A stretch of 64,000 nt of DNA from Nageia nagi (taxonomy: Eukaryota > Pinophyta). Of this stretch, positions 43,601-52,600 are shown piece by piece. Position 1 is the stretch's first letter, and the number at the start of each line of letters is the position of its first letter. The stretch is taken from positions 183,892,001-183,956,000 of the forward strand of contig JBITNC010000001.1 of the NCBI GenBank assembly GCA_050084985.1. The letters are read 5' to 3'. Under the pieces are notes generated by a model. The model did no database searches. It was given only the letters and a program-made list of their open reading frames with translations, and was not told the DNA's origin. Both the position numbers and the translations under genes were made by a program.

Positions 43601-46600
43601 GAAGCCCATGAGATAGCACCTGAACCAATGCTAAACACATATGCAGAGGTTGATTTCCTGTTATCTCTATCTCCCCCATAGTCAGAATCTGAGAATCTAG
43701 AGAGAACAAACGAGGGCAATTTAGAATACTTGAGAGTAAGATCCTTAGTCCCTGCAACATACCTCAAGATTTGCTTCACAGCATTGAAGTGTTCAACATA
43801 TGGTTTCTGCATGAATTGTGCCATCAGATTCACTGCAAAGGCAATATCTGACCTGGAAATAGTCAAATACAGAAGACTACCAATTAATTACCTGAAAGCT
43901 GTAGCATCAACCAACTGAGAGTTGAAGCTCAAAGAAACAGTGATTCCAGGAGAAACTGGGATTGCAGTATATCTACACTCCTCCATTCCAAACTTCTGCA
44001 AAATGTCTGACATATACTTAGATTGACTAAGATAAGTACAATCCTTGTATTGATACACTTGCATTCCAAGATAGTAGTGCAAGAGACCAAGATCAATCAT
44101 TTCAAACATTGCCTTAAGTTTGGATATGCACTCTTGAATGATTTCATCATTGTTCCCAGTAATCAAAAGATCATCCACATAAAGGAGAATCAAGACCACC
44201 TCTTTTTCTTGAGTGAGCACATATAAATCGGAGTCTGAAAAGCACTTGGAGAAACCAATGTCTTTTTTTCCATGCGCCAGGCTTGCCGGTCTCTCCAATT
44301 TGGGCGCATGCCAAGAAAAGTCATCATCTTGTCTTTTGGAGTGATGCACCAACCTTCTCTTGCCCAATTTGACTTGATTTTGAGGTTTTGAGTGCATCAC
44401 TTAGCCATTTTTGCCTTTGCATCAATTTGGACCTCTCATTAAGCTTGGCGCATGCCAGAAAAAATCACAATTTTGTCTTTTGAGCCCATGCGTTAGACTT
44501 GTTTGCCCGCTTGAACTTGGAACGTCAAAAAGTCACAATCTTGTCCTTGTGAGCCATGTGTTGGGTTGCCTAGGTGGACTTGAGTGCAATTTGATGTTTT
44601 CTCATGTGCCTTAGCCAAAATTTTCACTGAAATGTTTTCTTTCTAGCTCAAAACCCCAGCACAAGCTTCCTAGATGCCTTACTTCACCAAATTTCGCCAT
44701 GACCTCAACTTGTGCTCTTTTTGCTGACTGATGCATGCCTCAAAAAGACACAATTCTATCTTTTGGAGTGATGCACTGGGTCCCTAGGAGACCCAGTTTG
44801 ATTCTTCACCCTTCGAACTCCGCCATGATGGTCCTTCTAGTCTGGCACATGCCAAAAAAAGACACAATCTTGTTTTTTTTCCTCGTGCTCCAACTTCCTA
44901 GTGACTAGCCCTTGGTTGATTTGATCTCAAACTTGTCCCAAAAGGCTCTCCTCTCAGCGCATGCCAAAAAAAGACATATTCATGACTTTTGGAGTCATGC
45001 GATGGCCTCTTGGAGGCTTCTTTCCACCTTGTTTTGTTTCGAATGTCACCTGGGTTCCCTATTTTCACCTAACTCAACCTTCCAATTTTCAGACTTAAAC
45101 AAATTTGGACTTAGAATACCTTGGATAGGTCTCAATGAGGCATGACTCTTAGCTCACAACAGGATGATGAACATAACATCCAGGTAGACGAACTTCTAGG
45201 TTTAACATGATGATATTTGGACAAAGCGTTCAAGTCCCCACGATTTTTAGGTGTGTTGTGTTAGTCATAGCACTTTACTTTCTTTACATCAGCCAATTCA
45301 ACTTAATTCCAGTTGTTTCCACATCAGATTGGTTATGCATGCTAATTGATATATTACGCTAACAAGTGTTCATGCTGAAATAATATTAGTTGCAATTTTC
45401 ATATATTCTCCCTTCTTGATTCTTGTCAATGCATCAATCCAAGTCATACCTAAGTATCCAGATTGTTTACAATGTAATTTACTTTTTCCATTCTATTCAG
45501 TGGCTTTAATGGCTCCCAAATCTTGAGTATCACATTATTGCTCATCTTAGAAAGCTTTCCATTGTCTCAAATTTGTCTTTCCTCTGTGAACAGTTATTCT
45601 AACATGCATAAAAATCAATTTAGGTAACGATTGGTTGATGCTAGTGTTAACCAAAGTTCCAGATGATAAGCCACACTTACTAGCATGGACAATTTTGGTA
45701 GCAACCCTTTTGATGCCAAGGATCCTCCAAAAATGCTTCCATTGCAAAGCCTTTCCAAAATTGTTTTGGAAGCAAGGACTTATTACACAAATACCTTGCA
45801 ACATCCAACACCTCCAAAGCAATCTTATTATGCTGATGTCTGCAACATGCCTTTTTCAAACATTCATGACCATTTGCATTCTTCCCAATTTTCTTCTAAT
45901 CTAGGCTTTCATTGAGTTGGGTTTAAAGCCACTGGTGATCTTCATCAATTCCTAAAAATGTTCGGGACTTCCTTGATATCTGAGGTCAGTTTGGGCAACA
46001 CAAGCAGTCCAAGTGCAAATTTCAGAGGCTAAGCGAATGGAAACAAGTGGCTAGAAACAGTTAATTATCACTCACCACTGTTACTGACGGTCTATAATTC
46101 TTCCTTTCATGTTTATACAGAACATCACTGTTGCAACTTCTCTAAAAGTACAAAAAATCCCCTTTTTTTCTCTGCTCATAACATCCATCTCAGGCATGCA
46201 AGGATATTCTTGCCTCCATATTCTAACATTCCTGTCTGTTATGATCTGTCAAGGTGGGACCAGTATGTTGCCTTCTGGCATTCTACCTCTCTTAGTTTTT
46301 CATCTTCCATCACCACATTGTTGATATGTATGTATTTACACTCAAATGATGTTAGTATCATCGTCCTTTTATAATGTTTTGCTTTTCCAAAGACACTTCT
46401 ATGATGTGGTTTTGTGCATTTCATCAAATCGAATCCCAACATTTCTTAACATATTTCCTTCACCTCACTAGGCATTATTTACTCTTTTCTTCAGATTAAA
46501 CTCTAACCTTTACCCAGACTATCAATGCAGTTCCTCTTCTTGTTGAAAAACTCCTACCCATTTAGTATACTGGTCCTTCTAACATGTCTTTGTAGTTTTA

Positions 46601-49600
46601 TGAGCTATTCCAAACTTCTTTTCTCACTCTTCTCCATTTAATACTTCATCTTTCTTCAACAATAAAAATTCAACTGCATCTACAGATCACTTTTTGTAAT
46701 CCTTCACTTTGAAATTATCAATGTCATGTTGGTCTTACTTCACCAGTAAAAAGTTAGTTACAACTACTCAATACAGACTTCTTTGCATGTTGTATTGTCC
46801 TTGACTTCAATTTCTTTATTTCACATCTTTCTTTTTCTGCATCATAGCTTTAGTCTCAGTGAGTCTTCAAAAGACTTTCCAAGTCTGAAACTGAGTCAGC
46901 TGACTAGATTCTCAAGTCTTTGGAAAGACTCCTCAAAGTTTTGCAAGTCTGACAAGTTTAGCAAGCTCGACGAGTCTAAAACCTAATTTCAACAAGTCTA
47001 TATCGGTCATAAAACCTAAGGAAGAAAACATAAACACTATTGAAAAAACTACATCTCCATGCAGTTTTAATTAACTTTTTCAGCCACCCTCTATAATGCT
47101 CATTTGGTTAATGCCGTATGCTTATGATGCGAATATATTGACTAATATAGAAGAACAAAAAAGCATTTTTTGCGAAAATGTGTTAAAGCATACAATTTTG
47201 CAACTGTCAAGTTCTTGCTCCAAGTCTGAATTAAAGTCAAAAATGGGCCTGCCTAGTCCAATCTCCATGCAATGGCCTTTATTGTTTTATTTCAGCCTTC
47301 CCTTTCTTTTATATTTGCAATCCAATTTGGTTATGGTTGCTTCAGTGGTGTCAAGCTTTTGATCTTTTTTCTCTGCTCTTCAGGGCCTCCTTTGGGTTTT
47401 CTTTAGTGCATATGCAGATGGACAAGCGAGTTCCCTTCCATCATCTAGAGCCCCTCAACCACTTTTCTCGAATCTGACTTCAACATTTTTTCTTCTATTG
47501 GTGAGCACGATCACATATACTTGAGGCCCAATGCTCAGTAGTAAGCATTTTGGGTGAAAATTGAACTAACATGCATGATCTATTAAATTCTGAATCAAAG
47601 TGGGTACAAAACAGAAGGAATTTAAAATAATATTTGATGGTATCTTTCAAACAAAATTATCCTGGGAATTTCCTATGCTAAGCATCCACATTCATCTCCC
47701 CAAGATCCCCACCTTTAGATTTAATCAGACACAATGGATGGTATACTAAACTAATCATAATAAGGCTGCTTCTCAATAGCGTTATTGTGTGGTCTTTTGT
47801 GTATGACCTTTCCATGAATCTTAAACCTTCACGCATCATTCTCTAAACAGCTTCCAATCTTCATCTCCAGCTATTGCTTGATCATTTGCAAGATATTTTT
47901 CAAGTATGTTTTGTAATTGCTTGCATTGGCAAACTCTCCAGACAAAGAAATCAAGAAGGGCATCAATGTTGAGCAGTTTTATATGAGATCACTTTTCAAC
48001 AAATTAAATTTGAACCCTTGTTTCTTCATCTGTCACAATAAACAAGAAGAGCAAGTATGACTCTATAGACCCAAAATTGAAACCTACAACAGCGTAGTTT
48101 ATCCACACTCGTACTGTATCTTATATCAAAACTATACCACAACAATATTGTGTATTGTCCCCGTTTTAATTTACTTTGTAATTATTGTTGTTTTTTTTGT
48201 GTTCTAAGTATCTTTGAGCATCATTGAAAGTATTTTAGCATATTATGTGGTTAAAATAAGAGTTTATAAGTGTGTTTTGACAAATTTGAATGTTGATACA
48301 TGGGTTAGTAAAGTTAATTTATGGTATTATGAAGGTTTTGGTGTCAAAAATAAAACTATAGTTTAAGTATTTGATAAAATAACATTTTGTAAGTTATTAT
48401 TATTATTTAATAGGTTTACATATTGTTAAAATCACTTAAGTATTAGAATTTAACATATGCTCAAATAGGTACTTTAAGTTATTTTGAGATATTAAGTCCC
48501 AAACCTTGGATCTTAACAAGATCAAGGGCTAAAAACAAGGGAGCATTTGAATTATGTTATGATAAAGAGATAATTTAATTTCAACCACTTATTTAGATCA
48601 AGCGACAAGATTAGATCTCACTTAGAGTTTTAAGATAAAACGGGAAAATAAGATTTCATTGTGGATGGTGAATTTGAAAAATTGGATTTGGAGAGCTTTG
48701 CTTCAAAGTTTTAGCAATTTTGCTAAAGATTATTCAGAGGTTCCCATTTGGATTCATTCATGTGGAGGCTTGAGGAGTGAAATTCAAAGGCTTTCTACGC
48801 AACTAAGAGGCAGATCTATTCAGGATTTGTATGCAATGCTTAATGATTGAGAATTTAACATTTAAGTAATATATTGAGTTGTGAAGAGGTTCGTTGGAAG
48901 GGTTTGAAGGTTCTATATGAGTTAGAAAGCAAAAAAACAAATCTAGACACACAAATGGTGAAACTTCAAACCTGGGGCTTTACCATTCTATTGTTTAACA
49001 GCTGAACTTCACAAAGTGAGAGACATTGATACATATTTTTGCAAGACAGAGATGCAGTGATGATAGTTCTAATCTAAAATCAAAGATATGCAATTCTAGG
49101 AGCTAAGACGAAGTGGTCTAGGAGAAAGTAATTTAGATCTGAAGGCTAGGATCTCATGTGTGCCCTAACATCACATTCTAAGGTAGCCAAAATCACGTTT
49201 TGAGAGTGTACATCAAGAGATCTGAGGTTCACTTGCACTCTTGAAGTTGTTGTAGTTGTTCATCCATCATTGTAAGATCTGTTTAGTGTTCAATAGACAA
49301 ACTGAGGTTTGTCTAGTCTTTTCTGAAGGTGTTTTTGATTACATAACATTGTAGTTTTTAGGTTTTTGTGAAATATTTGTAGTAGATGTTATTTATACTC
49401 AATGAGAAAACAATTAAAAAAATAAAAAATTAGATCTATTGTTGTTGTGTGTTTTGCATACTTACGTATTTTGTATTTGGTGCACTTCAAGTGGTATACT
49501 TGAAACCAAACCATATACAATGTACACAAACATTTAAAAGCACAACAATAGCAGATTTGATTTTTACTTTATTTTCATATCTTCTCAAATAGCACAAATT

Positions 49601-52600
49601 GCAACTACAACAAATACTTCACAATGAACCAAGTACTACAATGTTGTGTAAGCAAAACAAATTTATGATGCTAAATAAACCTCAAAATTGTCTTCAGAAC
49701 ACTAAACACATCTTACAAAGTTGGATGAGCAAATACAGCCTTTTCAAAAATGCAAACGAACCTCTTAGAGCTAGTTTTATAAGCAATAAAGCCAAATGTA
49801 CCAATTTCCACCATCAAAACAGAATTCTGAAAGTCTTAGACTGTGACGTCTGGGTGCACATGAGGTCTTTGGCCTTCAAAATCTGAGTTATTCACTCCTA
49901 AATCAGATGGATCAGCCCTAAGAGTGCAGATCTCCAACTTCAAGTTCAAAAACTATCACCAATGCAGCCTCTTTCTACATATTTGTATCAAAACAGTCCA
50001 ACGCTCCTCAAGATTTAGAAGTTCAAATGTTAAACGGTGGATTAGTGAAATCCCAAGTTTGATGTTTCACCCTATGAGTTCAGATCTGCAATTTTACTTC
50101 TTAACTCAGCCATGAACCTTCAAATCCTTCCAACGAACCTCTCCATAGCTCAATATATTACTCAAACACTGAATTCTAAATCATTAAGCAGTGCATGCAA
50201 ATCTTGAGTAGATCTACCTTTAAATTGGGTAGAAAGCCTTTGGATTTCACTCATCAAATCTCCACTAAATCCAAATGGGAACCCTTGAATAATCTTTAAC
50301 AGAATTGTTAAAGCTCTAGAGCAAAGCTCTCCAAATCCAATTTTCCAAATTTGCCATCCACAATAAATCTTAAAACTTTAAATGAGATATAATCTTGTCC
50401 TTTGATCTAAATGAATGGCTGAAATTAAATTATTTCTTTATCATAACATAACCTTAATGCTCCCTTGATCTTGTTAAGATCCAAGAGTTAAGACTTAATC
50501 TCTCAAAATAACTTAAAATACCTATTTCAGCACATGCTAAACTTTTATATTTAAATGATTTTAACAATATATGGACCCACTAAATAATAATAATAACTTA
50601 CAAAATGTCACTTTATCAAATGCCTATAATATAACTTTATTTTTTACATCAAAACTCTTCTAATACCATAATTAACTCTACTAACTCATACACCAACATT
50701 CAAATTTGTCAAAACACACTTATAAACCCCTATTTTAACCACAGAATATGCTAAAATATTCTCAATAATACCCAAAGATACTTGGAACACAAAAACAACA
50801 TTATTTACAAAGTAAATTAAAATAAGAACATTACATACTATACCTGTAATATACGTGCATAGATGTTACACAGAATACAATACAACTTTTTTCTCGAAGT
50901 AACAAAATACAGCAAAAGCAAATATCATGAAGGCATAAGTCCCTTGATTCCGACTCCCTCCCACCACTATCAGTAGTGGTACCATAGATTAGTAGCAGTA
51001 CCGGAGCTGATCTATTCCAATGACTTTTGTCTCCCCCTATCATTATTTAAGCTAGTGAATCAGAACGGTCCTATCCATACTCAACCAAAGGGTGGGTTTC
51101 TATACTTGACCTGTACTATATGTGCATGGATGTTACACAGAATACAACTTTGTTCTCGAACTAACAGAATACAGCAAAAGAAAATATAACGAAGACAAAT
51201 GATCAATCAGCAAAACAGTTATGCCCTACAATGAAATGATAGTCACATTTTGGAATCCAATTTTCATGATAATAAGGGTTTCAAACTAGACAAGGTCTTA
51301 TTTCTTTAGAACCCTTTCAGGTCATTTTGATGTCTCAAAGTTCCAGTGCATTATTATCGCAAATAGCTGCTACCTTGATTTTAATAAGCTGGGTTCTCAG
51401 AAGAACCAAATTTCTAAGATGATTGCAATGAAAAAGCAACACATCAACACCATGAAAGACCAAGGACCCAAGGAAGGAGCGTATTGAACAATACAACTTC
51501 TGTCAATTTACAAGCATGCATAATTCCTTGATACCATGTCTGTCCTTGCTCCGTTCAGCTGCAGCACTGTGCCGACGTCCGTATGGATAGGGCACATCTT
51601 TCAGGGCATAAAACTGAGTACGGCATAGATGGCGGACACTCCTATGCGGTACAGACTAATAAGACACTCCATAAACACCTATCCTATCTGTGTTGCATAG
51701 CACTACTTAACGCTTTCCATCGGGTGAAATCCCTACCCTTCACGAAAAATTCATTTGAGTTCGTAGTTGTTGGGATGTCCTATAATAAGAGAGGAGGATT
51801 TCAAGGAACGCCTGAAAACCTACCATACATAAAACATCATCAGAGAGCCTCTGAAACCCTGGTAACCCCTCTGCCTTTCCTCTGCTGAACATAAAGCAAA
51901 CTGAGGGATCCATGGCGACGAGCACTACTCGATTTGACAACCCTTCAAAACCTAGCTTGGTGGTCTCTCACTACATTCATTGTATACAAATCAAAACAAT
52001 ATAATTGTAAACCAAGCATTCGTTAGAAAGCAGAGAGAGCAGAAAGCTAACTCTACTCTACCTGTAAAAGTCAGAGTGTACAATAAACAACAATCCATGC
52101 ATTCATTAATTGATATCCTCCATTTGACGCAAAGGAGCAGATTTGATTTGATATACTTATTAGGAGGTGGGTTTGCCTTCCAAGCCTCAAGATCAGTTCA
52201 TACCGGATTGGCTCACTCGACACATGATTGTACACAGACACTATGTTCTACACCAGAGGTATAAATTTGTTCTAAAAGTCACAAGTTCTCTTGCTTTTGC
52301 AAGGGACCTCATTTATGCTAATAAGCATGCTGGTCAGGCTATAACCCTAAATTTGTACTTTACTCGTATAAAGAGAAATGGGATCTTGAACCTACATTAT
52401 TATCACAGGCATCTCTGAATGAAAATATTTCTCAGAACCCACAATGGCTATCCATAAAACGTTAAACATTAATCCTACTGCAACTGTAACTTAATATATT
52501 GTAGAAATATATTCTTCATTGCCATCAATGCATAAAATTTTATGGGCATCTGTGTGATTCATCAAATTGAAAAAAAAAGCCGAATTTTTCTAGCGTAAAA

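Noticed and set aside
45685-45915. Plus-strand frame [17 protein letters not shown] that looks protein-like
   Set aside because: Only 76 codons, a competing minus-strand frame overlaps it, no splice context and no recognisable family.
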